NCBI RefSeq assembly: GCF_014701235.1
Contig: NZ_AP022873.1
Span: 868,001-932,000 of the forward strand
Reading direction: 5' to 3'
Source: Dissulfurispira thermophila
GTDB lineage: Bacteria; Nitrospirota; Thermodesulfovibrionia; Thermodesulfovibrionales; Dissulfurispiraceae
Length of the DNA: 64,000 nucleotides
The notes under the pieces: generated by a model
What the model was told of the DNA's origin: nothing
Seen by the model: only the letters and a program-made list of their open reading frames with translations
Database searches by the model: none
Shown here: piece by piece, positions 22,912-32,203 of the stretch
Layout of the letters: every line of letters begins with the position of its first letter
Numbering within the stretch: the first letter of the stretch is position 1
Translations under genes and position numbers: made by a program

Positions 22912-25230
22912 TTATGCTTCGATTGCTGTCTCCTCTTTTTTTACCTCTTTTTTGTAATCACAGCCTTTATTAAGGCAGACATGAAATAACTCCCCTGATT
23001 TGTTCCGTTTTTCTACAAGGAATGGTGCATTGCATTTGGGACACTGCTCTGGCACAGGCTTATACCACATCGCAAACTTGCATTCCGGATAATTACTACA
23101 ACTCCAAAATGTCTTGCCTCTTTTTGACCTTCTTTCTACAATATCTCCTTTGTCCAGAGGACATTTTACACCTGTTGAAATAGGCTTTGTATTTTTGCAT
23201 TCAGGGTATTTTGAACATGCAAGGAATTTCCCGAACCGCCCACTTTTTATGATCATTGGGGAGCCACATTTTTCGCATATATCTCCTGTTAAGATTTGTT
23301 CAGCTTGTTTACTGTTGTCACCTTCTAACGGCTTTGTATTTTTACATTCCGGATAACTTGTGCACGCCAGGAATCTTCCGTGTCTTCCCCATTTTATAAC
23401 CATTGGAGAACCACATTTTTCACAGATATTTTCTGTAGGTATATCTTGTGGCTTTATTTTTTCCTTGTCTTTTGATGCCTCTGCCAGATCTTTGCTGAAG
23501 GGTTTATAAAAATCTTTTACAACCTCTACCCATTTCATTCTGGCATTTTCTATAGCGTCAAGTTCGTCTTCCATTTTTGCTGTAAATCCTATATCTATAA
23601 GCTCTGGGAATTTTTCTACAAGAAGGTCATTTACAATGATCCCGAGTTCCGTAGGTACAAAGCGCCTTTCCTCATTTTTCTCGACATATTTTCTGTCCTG
23701 AATTGTGCTAAGTATTGCTGCATATGTACTCGGTCTTCCGATACCTTTTTCTTCAAGGGCTTTCACTAAAGTAGCCTCTGTATATCGTGGTGGAGGTTGT
23801 GTGAAATGCTGTAAAGGTTTTATTTCAAGCTGTTTGAGGATTTCTTTTTCTTTTAGCGGAGGTAAAATTCCGCCTTCTTCTTCCTCTATTTCATCTTTAC
23901 CCTCTGTATACAATGCCATAAATCCGGAAAATCTTATGACAGTGCCTGATGCCCTGAATTCTGTTCCTTCACTTATATCCCCTGAACCCTGACTTTTGAC
24001 TTCTATTATATATGTTGTCTGCTCCAATTGTGCAGGAGACATCTGACTCGCAATGAACCTATTCCATATAAGGGCATATAGATTGTATTGATCCTTGGAT
24101 AAAAATTTTTTTACGACCTCTGGAGATTTATTAGCATATGTTGGCCTTATTGCTTCATGTGCCTCCTGTGCACTCCCCTTGCTTTTGTAATGGGGTGGTT
24201 TTTCAGGGATATAATCACTTCCAAATTTTTTCTCTATCAAGTCCCTTGCCCACTCCTGTGCTTCTGGTGCTACACGAAATGAGTCTGTTCTCATATATGT
24301 AATAAGACCTACAGAGCCTTCGTCTCCAAGTTCTATTCCTTCATAAAGCTGCTGGGCTATCATCATGGTCTTCTTTGCAGGGAATCTGAGCCTGCGCGCT
24401 GCTTCTTGTTGCAAAGTACTTGTAATAAATGGAGGAGAAGGAGATCTTTTTCTAATCTTTTTTTCTATTTTTGAGAGGTAAAGTTCCTTGTTTTTAATTT
24501 CATCTGCAATTTGTTGTGCAGTGTCTTCATTAGTAATGAGAAAACGATTTCCTTCTTCAGCATCACGGTTGATAACAAGAAAGTCATTATATTTATGAAG
24601 CCTTGCCCAGAACTGTGCTCCATTTGCTTTTGGAGTTAAAAGAACTTCTATTGTCCAGTATTCCTCTTTGTTGAAAGATTCTATTTCCCTTTCTCTGTCT
24701 ACTATAAGTTTTACTGCAACCGATTGAACTCTTCCCGCGCTCAGTCCCCTTCTGACTTTTTTCCACAGAAATGGGCTAAGATTATAACCCACAAGTCTGT
24801 CAAGAATTCTGCGGGCTTGTTGTGCTTCAACCTTAGCCATATCAATTTTGCCGGGATTCTGTATGGCCTCTTTTACAGCGCGTTCTGTTATCTCGTGAAA
24901 TGTGACTCGATATATCTTTCTGGAATTTTTCGTGGGTTTTACTTCTTCTGCTATGTGGTATGCAATAGCCTCTCCTTCCCTATCAGGGTCTGTTGCTATG
25001 TATATCTTATCAGCCTTTTTCGCCTCACTTTTTAGTTCTTTTATTACTTTCTCTTTGCCCGGAATAATTTCGTAATGCGGCTCAAAATTATTATTGATAT
25101 CTACTCCAAGCTCTTTTTTAGGAAGGTCTTTTATATGTCCGATTGATGCCTTAACACCAAATTCTTTGCCCAGTATTTTATTGATAGTCTTTGCTTTTGC
25201 AGGTGACTCTACTATAACAAGTGATTTCAA
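22912..25230 (-). CDS. topA: DNA topoisomerase I
   Basis: A 772-residue type IA topoisomerase that relaxes negative supercoils. The TOPRIM domain opens MKSLVIVESPAKAKTINKIL and carries TDPDREGEAIAYH; the active-site region is SVGLITYMRTDSFRV, and EKGIGRPSTYAAILSTIQ is a family motif. Four zinc-finger-like modules fill the C-terminus; the third (GVKCPLDKGDIVE) lacks the second cysteine of its first pair. Full length and start agree with the family. Confidence 0.97.
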   Translation of the reverse strand: MKSLVIVESPAKAKTINKILGKEFGVKASIGHIKDLPKKELGVDINNNFEPHYEIIPGKEKVIKELKSEAKKADKIYIATDPDREGEAIAYHIAEEVKPTKNSRKIYRVTFHEITERAVKEAIQNPGKIDMAKVEAQQARRILDRLVGYNLSPFLWKKVRRGLSAGRVQSVAVKLIVDREREIESFNKEEYWTIEVLLTPKANGAQFWARLHKYNDFLVINRDAEEGNRFLITNEDTAQQIADEIKNKELYLSKIEKKIRKRSPSPPFITSTLQQEAARRLRFPAKKTMMIAQQLYEGIELGDEGSVGLITYMRTDSFRVAPEAQEWARDLIEKKFGSDYIPEKPPHYKSKGSAQEAHEAIRPTYANKSPEVVKKFLSKDQYNLYALIWNRFIASQMSPAQLEQTTYIIEVKSQGSGDISEGTEFRASGTVIRFSGFMALYTEGKDEIEEEEGGILPPLKEKEILKQLEIKPLQHFTQPPPRYTEATLVKALEEKGIGRPSTYAAILSTIQDRKYVEKNEERRFVPTELGIIVNDLLVEKFPELIDIGFTAKMEDELDAIENARMKWVEVVKDFYKPFSKDLAEASKDKEKIKPQDIPTENICEKCGSPMVIKWGRHGRFLACTSYPECKNTKPLEGDNSKQAEQILTGDICEKCGSPMIIKSGRFGKFLACSKYPECKNTKPISTGVKCPLDKGDIVERRSKRGKTFWSCSNYPECKFAMWYKPVPEQCPKCNAPFLVEKRNKSGELFHVCLNKGCDYKKEVKKEETAIEA

Positions 25231-25272
25231 TTTCTACACCCCTATATAATTTCTTCTAATAACATTTTTATA

Positions 25273-25340
25273 TGTCATTGCGAAGAGACAATGTCCCAAA
25301 GCAATCTTAAAGCGAGATTTCTCGCTTAGCTCGGAATCAC
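25273..25340. repeat. REP-like palindrome upstream of topA
   Basis: A copy of the TGTCATTGCGAA...GCTCGGAATCAC palindrome, between topA and the small gene at 25353. It has the same internal GCAATCTTAAAGCGAGATTTCTCGC design as the copy in the exbB-type gene. It could fold in RNA between two co-directional genes. Confidence 0.8.
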
Positions 25341-25352
25341 AATAGAAGGATA

Positions 25353-25637
25353 TTAGTTCCATGTGATCTGTCTTCCTTTTCCGAAGACGAAGGCGTATAT
25401 CTCTTCAATATCCATTTCTGTTTCTTTCATCAAGATATATGAAAGAAGTGCTTTTATAGTATCAAGTTCTGCATCATCTATGTATCGGGACAATTCCATG
25501 GTCATGAGTTCTTCTTTTACCATAAGAAAATCTATGTCAAAAACGCCGATTTTTTTTAATGCATCATCTGCATCATAACCTTTTTCTATGAGATCTCTTG
25601 CGAGTAGTCGCAAAATATCTATAAATCTCTTTGCCAA
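25353..25637 (-). CDS. Hypothetical small helical protein
   Basis: This 94-residue acidic, mostly helical product (MAKRFIDILRLLARDLIEKGYDADDALKKIG...) sits between dprA and topA, the position often held by smg/DUF494 genes. I cannot match its sequence to Smg with confidence. It starts 12 bases after the dprA stop, so it is in that operon. Confidence 0.7.
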   Translation of the reverse strand: MAKRFIDILRLLARDLIEKGYDADDALKKIGVFDIDFLMVKEELMTMELSRYIDDAELDTIKALLSYILMKETEMDIEEIYAFVFGKGRQITWN

Positions 25638-25649
25638 TGTTCCCTCCTA

Positions 25650-26768
25650 CTATATAATATAGAATCTCTTGCCTTCAGATTGTTTTACTATACCCTTTAT
25701 TTCGAGATTAAGTAGTATGCCAAGCACTTTTCCTGGCTGCATTTTTAGTTCTCTGGAAATTATATCTACATGCTTTGGCTCGCTATCCAAAATATTACAT
25801 ATTGCCTTTTCTTCATCGTTTATTTCAAGTCCTTTCAGATTTATCGAAATGTCTTTTTCCAATAAGCTGCTTGCAGAACCTCTAATGCCTTTAAGATGAG
25901 GTGCAATATCTTCGAGTATGTCTTCGGTTTTCTGCACGAGCTTTGCACCTTTTTTGATAAGTTCGTGCGTGCCTTCAGAGTTTGATGAAGTTATATTTCC
26001 TGGCACTGCAAATACATCTTTTCCTTGCTCTAATGCACAGCTTGCTGTTATGAGCGAACCACTTCTTGCTGTCGCCTCTACAACAAGTACACCAAGAGAA
26101 AGCCCGCTTATCAATCTGTTTCTCTGCGGAAAATTTTCTCTATTTGGAGGTGTCCCCATAGGAAATTCGCTTATAACACATCCTTTTTCTGATAATTTAT
26201 TGAATAATCCTTTGTTCTCAGGAGGATAGGGATTATCGAGGCCTGATCCAAGCACTGCTATGCTTCTGCCGTTTGCATTCAATGCACTTTCGTGAGATAC
26301 CGCATCTATACCGCGTGCCATTCCGCTTACTATCGTGATGCCGCAGAAAGCGAGTTCTGATGCGATTTTTTCTGTAATTTTTTTCCCATAGGGTGTCATG
26401 TTGCGTGAGCCTACTATGGCAACTGCATATTTATCTTTTTTCATAAGACTGCCTTTGACATAAAGTATAATAGGTGAGTCATCTATATATCTCAGGCTTT
26501 CGGGATATTCTTCATCAATATATTTGATTATCCTGACATCGTGACTTTTGATATTACTTATTTCTTTTTCTACTGCATCCCATGAGTTGAAATTCAAGAT
26601 AGACTTTATCTTGGATTCATTTATTCCATCCACATCTTTTAACTCATTTAAACTTGCTTCAAATACCCTCTGAGGTGTCCGAAAGGCAGAAAGTAGCCTT
26701 TTTGAAGTAATAGGACCAATTTCTTTTATAATGGTCAGAGCAATCCAGTATTTTAAATCATCGGACAT
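25650..26768 (-). CDS. dprA: DNA-processing protein DprA
   Basis: A 372-residue DprA/Smf, which loads RecA on incoming single-stranded DNA in transformation. The Rossmann-like core is intact: VGSRNMTPYGKKITEKIA, VSGMARGIDAVSHESAL, AVLGSGLDNPYPPENK, FPQRNRLISGLSLGVLVVEA and GSLITASCALEQGKDVFAVPG. An N-terminal helix-hairpin-helix-like segment and a C-terminal winged-helix-like region are present. It lies directly after argG in the same direction. Confidence 0.96.
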   Translation of the reverse strand: MSDDLKYWIALTIIKEIGPITSKRLLSAFRTPQRVFEASLNELKDVDGINESKIKSILNFNSWDAVEKEISNIKSHDVRIIKYIDEEYPESLRYIDDSPIILYVKGSLMKKDKYAVAIVGSRNMTPYGKKITEKIASELAFCGITIVSGMARGIDAVSHESALNANGRSIAVLGSGLDNPYPPENKGLFNKLSEKGCVISEFPMGTPPNRENFPQRNRLISGLSLGVLVVEATARSGSLITASCALEQGKDVFAVPGNITSSNSEGTHELIKKGAKLVQKTEDILEDIAPHLKGIRGSASSLLEKDISINLKGLEINDEEKAICNILDSEPKHVDIISRELKMQPGKVLGILLNLEIKGIVKQSEGKRFYII

Positions 26769-26771
26769 CTG

Positions 26772-27965
26772 TTAGTTGCCTAATAACTTCTTTACCTTTA
26801 ATCTCAATGCATTAAGTTTGATGAATCCTTCTGCATCTTTCTGGTTATATATCTTTTCTGCCTCGAAGGTTGCCAGTTCAGGATGATAGAGCGATTTAGG
26901 GGATTTCCTGCCGACAACTATGCAGTTTCCCTTATAGAGTTTTAATCTTACTGTACCAGTAACATCTTTCTGAATGAAATCTATTGCTGTTTGGAGCATT
27001 TCTCTTTCTGGTGAAAACCAGTAGCCATAATAAATCAATTCTGCATATTTTGGAATAAATGAGTCCCTGATGTGCAGTGCCTCTCTGTCCAGTGTAATGG
27101 ATTCAAGTGCCCTGTGTGCTATATGAAGAACAGTACCTGCAGGAGTTTCATAAACACCCCTTGACTTAATCCCAACATATCTATTTTCTACTATGTCTAT
27201 TCTTCCAATGCCGTTGTCTCCTGCGAGTTTATTGAGTCTCTCAAAGAGGTCAACAGGCGAGACGAGTTCTCCATTTATGCCTACAGGATTTCCATTTTCA
27301 TAATGGATATCTATATATAAAGGCTTATCAGGCGCCTTTTCAGGCGATACCATCATAGTATACATATCTATAGGTGGTTCCGACCATGGGTCTTCGAGTA
27401 TGCCGCCTTCATAGCTGATATGAAATATGTTTCTGTCAGTGCTGTAGGGTTTCTCTTTTGTAGCAGGCACGGGTATCCCATGTTTTTCAGCATATTCTAT
27501 CAGTGACTGTCTTGAATCAAATGACCATTCTCGCCACGGAGATATAACTTTTATGTCAGGCTTAAGTGCATAATAGGTGAGTTCAAATCTTACCTGATCA
27601 TTGCCTTTACCTGTTGCACCGTGCGCTACAGCATCTGCGTTTTCTTTTATTGCTATGTCAATCTGCTTTTTTGCTATCAGAGGTCTTGCTATGGATGTAC
27701 CGAGCAGATAGGTGCCTTCGTATACAGCATTTGCCCTGAGCATCGGAAATATGTAATCTTTTACAAATTCGTTTCTTAAATCCTCTATATATGCCTTTGA
27801 TGCCCCTGTAATAAGAGCCTTTTCTTTTATTGCTTGCAAATCCTCACCCTGACCAAGATCTGCGCAAAAGGCTATTACCTCTGTTTTATATGTCTCTATA
27901 AGCCATTTTATGACAATGGATGTATCAAGACCGCCAGAATATGCGAGTACAACTTTTTTTGCCAT
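26772..27965 (-). CDS. argG: Argininosuccinate synthase
   Basis: A 397-residue enzyme joining citrulline and aspartate with ATP in arginine synthesis. The ATP pyrophosphatase motif is [15 protein letters not shown] at the N-terminus; further landmarks are [36 protein letters not shown] and SPEKAPD. Length and start are normal and GGAGG stands before the ATG on this strand. It is probably the first gene of the argG-dprA-hypothetical-topA run. Confidence 0.97.
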   Translation of the reverse strand: MAKKVVLAYSGGLDTSIVIKWLIETYKTEVIAFCADLGQGEDLQAIKEKALITGASKAYIEDLRNEFVKDYIFPMLRANAVYEGTYLLGTSIARPLIAKKQIDIAIKENADAVAHGATGKGNDQVRFELTYYALKPDIKVISPWREWSFDSRQSLIEYAEKHGIPVPATKEKPYSTDRNIFHISYEGGILEDPWSEPPIDMYTMMVSPEKAPDKPLYIDIHYENGNPVGINGELVSPVDLFERLNKLAGDNGIGRIDIVENRYVGIKSRGVYETPAGTVLHIAHRALESITLDREALHIRDSFIPKYAELIYYGYWFSPEREMLQTAIDFIQKDVTGTVRLKLYKGNCIVVGRKSPKSLYHPELATFEAEKIYNQKDAEGFIKLNALRLKVKKLLGN

Positions 27966-28086
27966 TTCATTCCTCCATGATGAATTTAGCTTCTGTCTAT
28001 CGCCTTTTTTAGTTAATTTATTTACATTATCATAAACCTGAATTCAAAGTGAAATGCAGTATAATGTTCTTGTATGTGCTGAAAAT

Positions 28087-28317
28087 CTACTTTTTAATTG
28101 TAAATCTGAAGATGCCATTTTCTTCTTTTACGCTTATCAACTCCAATCCAAGTCTTCTGCAGAGGGCGGAAATGTCCAATTTAGAACCTTTGTCATTGGA
28201 TATTACCTCGATAATCTGACCTGTTCTCATAAGGTCAATTGCCTTTTTGGTTTTCATAATATGCATAGGGCAATAAAGCCCCTTTAGGTCTAAAACAATA
28301 TCGGGCTTAATAGGCAT
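28087..28317 (-). CDS. TusA-family sulfurtransferase
   Basis: A 76-residue protein with the family signature LDLKGLYCPMHIMKTKKAI, in which the Cys-Pro cysteine carries persulfide sulfur. TusA-like proteins relay sulfur to tRNA thiolation, molybdopterin synthesis or dissimilatory sulfur pathways; neighbours do not settle which applies here. A single gene by spacing. Confidence 0.9.
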   Translation of the reverse strand: MPIKPDIVLDLKGLYCPMHIMKTKKAIDLMRTGQIIEVISNDKGSKLDISALCRRLGLELISVKEENGIFRFTIKK

Positions 28318-28497
28318 AAATTATAGTTAACATATTGTAGAGAAAAATTTCTATTGCACATAGGTGTGCTGTGCTTGCCTATAATATAAATAGCAAGGGG
28401 GGTGTCCCCCCCCTCGCAAAGTCTTTTTTTAAATTTTTTTTACTGATACCATTATGCAAAAACTCAGCCTGAGTTATGCAAATATTACATTTTTAGC

Positions 28498-28782
28498 TTA
28501 TTTCATTTTTTTTGCAAATTCATCTGCTGCAATTGCCGGTAGTGTGAGAAGTTCAACTGACCCCCTTGCGCCAAGTTCTACAGACATTTTCATGACCGTT
28601 TCATTATCAGGCGCTTCTACAATATTTACGAAATCATACGGCCCTAATACTGCATATTGTTCCTTTACCTTTACACCCATTGCCTCCAGTTCCTTGTTGA
28701 CCTCAAATATTCTTCCCGGCTTCTCTTTGATAGTCTTTCTCCCTTCATCTGTCAATTTACTAAGGATTACATAGTAAGCCAT
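28498..28782 (-). CDS. GYD-domain protein
   Basis: A 94-residue protein with the GYD-family pattern: YYVILSKLTDEGRKTIKEKPGRI, then the Gly-Pro-Tyr-Asp signature in YAVLGPYDFVNIVEAPDNETV and GSVELLTLPA near the end. Domain function is not known; the fold resembles a ferredoxin-like dimeric alpha/beta barrel. AGGAGG precedes the ATG on this strand. Confidence 0.88.
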   Translation of the reverse strand: MAYYVILSKLTDEGRKTIKEKPGRIFEVNKELEAMGVKVKEQYAVLGPYDFVNIVEAPDNETVMKMSVELGARGSVELLTLPAIAADEFAKKMK

Positions 28783-29038
28783 GGCTTTCCTCCTATAAAG
28801 ATTTTTATTTATTGTTACAAGGTAACAATCTGAGGCGATTTTTTCTAACAGGTTTGGGGAATAGGTTTGCTTTGCAGGCTTCGATGAGAAGCGATTTCTT
28901 GTTCTGTAATAATTTTAAAATGTTTCGTTGCATAACAGCAACACCTGCTTAATTGAGTGTATGAAAATTCTATACACCAAGTTTATAACAGATATAGTAT
29001 AAATTTCTAAATAATATAGCTCTATAAAAATATTAAAT

Positions 29039-29167
29039 CCTGAAATTGCCGATTGAAACTGCCATCGCGAGCGAAGTGAAGCAATCTCATGAGATTGCCA
29101 TGCACCTTTCGGGTGCTCGTAATGACAATCAGTGCAATGTTTTATCACTTCTATCGGCAATTTCAGG
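29039..29167. repeat. REP-like element nested in a 15-bp inverted repeat
   Basis: CCTGAAATTGCCGAT (29039-29053) is exactly complementary to ATCGGCAATTTCAGG (29153-29167). Between them lies a REP-family core (GCCATCGCGAGC, GAAGCAATCTCATGAGATTGCCATG, GGTGCTCGTAATGAC). The nested structure looks as if one palindrome had inserted into another or had gained outer arms. Confidence 0.88.
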
Positions 29168-29217
29168 TCAAATACTGAGGTTTAACTATAAGGATGTGCC
29201 CATGAGAGGACAGGAGA

Positions 29218-29300
29218 CAGACTTTTATTTGGTGAATCGGTGAAGTGGTGAATGGGAAAAACATTAACCTATTCACCTATTCACCCCTTCACCATTTTTT
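29218..29300. repeat. Heptamer palindrome shared with the amiC signal peptide region
   Basis: GGTGAATCGGTGAAGTGGTGAATGGG and CCTATTCACCTATTCACC with CCTTCACC form an imperfect hairpin of GGTGAAN units. The left end CAGACTTTTATTTGGTGAA (29218-29236) recurs exactly, in reverse complement, at 43744-43762 inside the amidase gene, so this is a dispersed element. Confidence 0.85.
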
Positions 29301-29301
29301 C

Positions 29302-29331
29302 TTGACTACGGATTGTGGACTTGAATAGATA
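29302..29331 (+). promoter_or_regulatory. Possible sigma-70 promoter of panC
   Basis: TTGACT (29302-29307) is followed after 17-18 bases by ATAGAT/TAGATA (29325-29331), about 26 bases before the panC ATG. The match to consensus is moderate, and no other promoter-like pair is visible in front of panC. Confidence 0.35.
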
Positions 29332-29356
29332 TAGACTCTTTGTATAAATTAATGTC

Positions 29357-30205
29357 ATGGAAAATATAAGAATTCCAAGAATAATGAGGGAGACATCAAA
29401 GAGGCATTTGCACAATGGCAGGACAATAGGTTTTGTTCCAACGATGGGCGCCCTTCATGAAGGCCATATTAGTCTTATAAAGAGAGCAAAAAGCGAAAAT
29501 GATATTGTTGTTGTCAGCATATTCGTAAACCCTACCCAGTTTGGACCTAATGAGGATTTTGATAAGTATCCGAGGGATTTAGAAAGAGATATGGAAAAAC
29601 TCAGAAAAGAGGAAGTGCATATTCTTTTTATGCCTGATGTTGGTGCAATGTATCCTGAAGGTTTTTCTTCATATATAACAGTAAGAGGTTTATCAGATAA
29701 ACTATGCGGAGTTTTTAGGTCTGGGCATTTTACAGGTGTTGCAACAATAGTCTGTAAGCTCTTTAATATAGTAAAACCAACTGCAGCATATTTTGGTCAG
29801 AAAGATTTTCAGCAAGCAGTTATCATTAAAAGGATGATAGAAGACCTTAATATGGATGTAAATTTGATTATTTGTCCAACTGTGAGAGAAAATGACGGGC
29901 TTGCAATGAGTTCGAGGAATGTGTATCTGAGTAAAGAAGAAAGAATAGCAGCGACTGTTATTTTCAGGACACTACTTTCTGCATCACAGGCAATAAAATC
30001 TGGTATAACAAATCCTGTAGATGTAAGCAAGCATATGCATGATATGCTCATGGCCGAACCTCTTATTTCTGAAATACAGTATGCTGGTGTCTATGATGTC
30101 AATACATTTGATGAGTTAAATGAATTTAAAAAGCAAAATCTTATTGCAGTGGCAGTAAAAATTGGTAGCACAAGGCTAATTGATAATATTATAGTAGAGT
30201 TTTAA
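29357..30205 (+). CDS. panC: Pantothenate synthetase
   Basis: A 282-residue enzyme condensing pantoate and beta-alanine with ATP. It shows the HIGH-like GFVPTMGALHEGHISLI, VSIFVNPTQFGPNEDFDKYPR, FRSGHFTGVATIV, YFGQKDFQQAVIIKRM and GLAMSSRNVYLS motifs. Length is normal. A Shine-Dalgarno site is not obvious. Its stop overlaps that of the DUF488 gene on the other strand by four bases. Confidence 0.96.
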   Translation: MENIRIPRIMRETSKRHLHNGRTIGFVPTMGALHEGHISLIKRAKSENDIVVVSIFVNPTQFGPNEDFDKYPRDLERDMEKLRKEEVHILFMPDVGAMYPEGFSSYITVRGLSDKLCGVFRSGHFTGVATIVCKLFNIVKPTAAYFGQKDFQQAVIIKRMIEDLNMDVNLIICPTVRENDGLAMSSRNVYLSKEERIAATVIFRTLLSASQAIKSGITNPVDVSKHMHDMLMAEPLISEIQYAGVYDVNTFDELNEFKKQNLIAVAVKIGSTRLIDNIIVEF

Positions 30206-30621
30206 TTGGGTATCCAGACCTTTCCTTTATCTATTATATGTTCGACGATCCATCCCCTTTTATGGAGTTCTCTTGCTATCCATCGTCTGTGGCACTTCCA
30301 TGGAAATCTTTCAGCGCATATTATTACAGAATTATCAATAGCAGACTTTTCCAGTTTATCTATGCCGTTTCTGAAATCATCAGTATCTGCATATGCTTCA
30401 TATCCACCTTTTCTGAATCCCCCGAGTTCTAATCCAAGAAAGATGTATTTTATTCCCTCACTTTTTAGGAGTTTTTGTAGGTATTCTTTATTGAATGTTT
30501 GCAGCTTGCTTTTTGGAAAGCGTCTCACATCAATGACAGCTTTTATATCATAAAATAGTAGGATTTCTATAAAATCCTCCTCGCTTCTTCTGCTTGTACC
30601 AAGAGTATATATTTTTTTCAA
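30202..30621 (-). CDS. DUF488 family protein
   Basis: This 139-residue protein has the DUF488 pattern: KIYTLGTSRRSEEDFIEIL, AVIDVRRFPKSK, YIFLGLELGGFR and the C-terminal CAERFPWKCHRRWIARELHKRG, where the CxxxxxxCHR-like segment is the family signature. Its function is not established. It overlaps the glgC stop by four bases, so it is co-translated with glgC. Confidence 0.9.
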   Translation of the reverse strand: MKKIYTLGTSRRSEEDFIEILLFYDIKAVIDVRRFPKSKLQTFNKEYLQKLLKSEGIKYIFLGLELGGFRKGGYEAYADTDDFRNGIDKLEKSAIDNSVIICAERFPWKCHRRWIARELHKRGWIVEHIIDKGKVWIPN

Positions 30622-31871
30622 AGTTTTCTAAAATCTGTTCCCTTGGGAATAACTACAATACCATTTGGGCTCACATCAAATTTTTTCTTGTCTTCGTTCA
30701 GATTATATCCAATTACTGTCTCAGGGGGTATATATACATCTTTATCTATGATAGCCCTTTTTACTTTTGCATATCTTCCTATCTCTACATTTTCCATGAG
30801 GATGGATTCCTTTACAGATGCCCAACTGTTTACCCTGACATTTGGAGATAGTACTGAATTTTGTACCCTCCCACCACTTATTATGCATCCATCACAAACA
30901 ATGGAATCGAGTGCTATACCGAGTCTTCCACCTTTTTCTTCCTGTGCAAAAACAAATTTTGCAGGAGGATTCTGACATTGGTATGTCCTTATAGGCCAGT
31001 CTTTGTCATAAAGGTTTAACAGTGGATCTACAGAGACAAGATCCATGTTTGCCTCCCAATAAGCATCTATTGTACCAACATCTCTCCAGTATTTAGCCTC
31101 TTTTTTATTTTTATCCTTGAAATTATATGCAAAGAGTTTATTTGATTTAATCATATCGGGTATTATGTTTTTGCCAAAATCATGTGCAGATGCCTTTTCA
31201 GCATCTTCCTTGAGTTCTTTTATAATTTCCTCTGTATTGAATATATAAATGCCCATAGATGCAAGACATTGTTCAGGATTGCCGGGTATTGTCCTTGGTT
31301 TTTTTGGTTTTTCCTCGAACCCTATGATTTTCCACTCACTGTCAACTTCCATGATGCCAAATGATGAGGCGATTTTTTGGTCAACCTCTATTGCTGCAAC
31401 TGTTCCAACAGCCTTTTTGCTTATATGAAAGGCGAGCATTTCTGAATAGTCCATTTTGTATATATGATCACCTGATAGGATGAGTAGATATGGTGGCCTT
31501 TTTTTTTCAATAAAATAGATATTCTGATATACAGCATCTGCTGTTCCTGCATACCAACTTTCGCTTACCCTTTGTTGAGGTGGAATAGAGATGATAAACT
31601 CATCGAGTTCTGGATTAAACAGGTTTTGCCATCCAAGTGCAAGATGTCTGTCAAGAGAGAGGGATTTGTATTGCGTAATTACTGCTATTTTCCTTATATC
31701 GGAATTGATGCAATTGCTAAGTGTAAAGTCTATAATCCTATATTTACCACCAAATGGAACAGCAGGTTTTGCCCTGTGGATTGTCAAAGGATGCAGGCGC
31801 TCCCCTTTACCACCTGCGAGTATGATGGCAAGTACATCTTTCATGTTAGTTTTTTTAATAGATATCCCCAT
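30618..31871 (-). CDS. glgC: Glucose-1-phosphate adenylyltransferase
   Basis: A 417-residue enzyme making ADP-glucose for glycogen. Landmarks: VLAIILAGGKGERLHPLTIHRAKPAVPFGGKYRIIDF, the sugar-binding LSGDHIYKMDYSEML, FEEKPKKP and the left-handed beta-helix C-terminus (ISGGRVQNSVLSPNVRVNS, then ENVEIGRYAKVKRAIIDKDV). Start 31871 gives nine extra residues before MKDVLAII; the second Met (31844) is an alternative. It diverges from fabG. Confidence 0.95.
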   Translation of the reverse strand: MGISIKKTNMKDVLAIILAGGKGERLHPLTIHRAKPAVPFGGKYRIIDFTLSNCINSDIRKIAVITQYKSLSLDRHLALGWQNLFNPELDEFIISIPPQQRVSESWYAGTADAVYQNIYFIEKKRPPYLLILSGDHIYKMDYSEMLAFHISKKAVGTVAAIEVDQKIASSFGIMEVDSEWKIIGFEEKPKKPRTIPGNPEQCLASMGIYIFNTEEIIKELKEDAEKASAHDFGKNIIPDMIKSNKLFAYNFKDKNKKEAKYWRDVGTIDAYWEANMDLVSVDPLLNLYDKDWPIRTYQCQNPPAKFVFAQEEKGGRLGIALDSIVCDGCIISGGRVQNSVLSPNVRVNSWASVKESILMENVEIGRYAKVKRAIIDKDVYIPPETVIGYNLNEDKKKFDVSPNGIVVIPKGTDFRKL

Positions 31872-32203
31872 GACAAAAAATATAGCAAGAAAAGCTTAAG
31901 GTGTCAATAATTCCAATCCATAGCCCAAAGCGAATAGGCTGAAAGCTCAAAGCTCAAGGCTGAAAACCTTTCTTTGAGTTTTGAAGCTTTGAGCTTTTGA
32001 ACTCTTGCCGCTTGATGCTCAACGCTTGACGCATTTTGTGGCATAGACAAAAATGACTGGAAAATGGGGGCGGTTCTCTGCTACAATGATAGCCGACTTT
32101 GATCTGAAAGCTGAAAGCCTTTCTTTGAACTTTGAGCGTGAATCGTCATGCGCTCGACTCTCGACGCATGGAGCTTTGATACTTATTTTTATGTGGAGGT
32201 TTT
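31872..32203. other. 332-base divergent gap with low-complexity arms
   Basis: No gene is supported here. Most of it (31921-32030 and 32100-32180) is AAAGCTCAAGGCTGAAA-type sequence with near-complementary stretches such as CTTTCTTTGAGTTTTGAAGC and GAGCTTTTGAACTC, giving large imperfect hairpins. Promoters for glgC and fabG must lie in it but none stands out; TGGAGG precedes the fabG ATG. Confidence 0.7.

Larger units (their letters stand above)
28783..29356. other. 574-base gene-free region with nested palindromes
   Basis: This divergent region between the GYD gene and panC carries no convincing coding frame. It holds a REP-like element inside a 15-base perfect inverted repeat (29039-29053 with 29153-29167), a second palindrome of GGTGAAT-like heptamers (29218-29300), and a candidate panC promoter just after it. 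The left 250 bases show no recognisable element. Confidence 0.8.

Noticed and set aside
28393-28430. GC-rich hairpin followed by T run as a terminator
   Set aside because: GGGGGG/CCCCCC with a later T run lies on the + strand, where no gene ends; the neighbouring genes run on the minus strand and would not be terminated by it. Left as an orphan hairpin.
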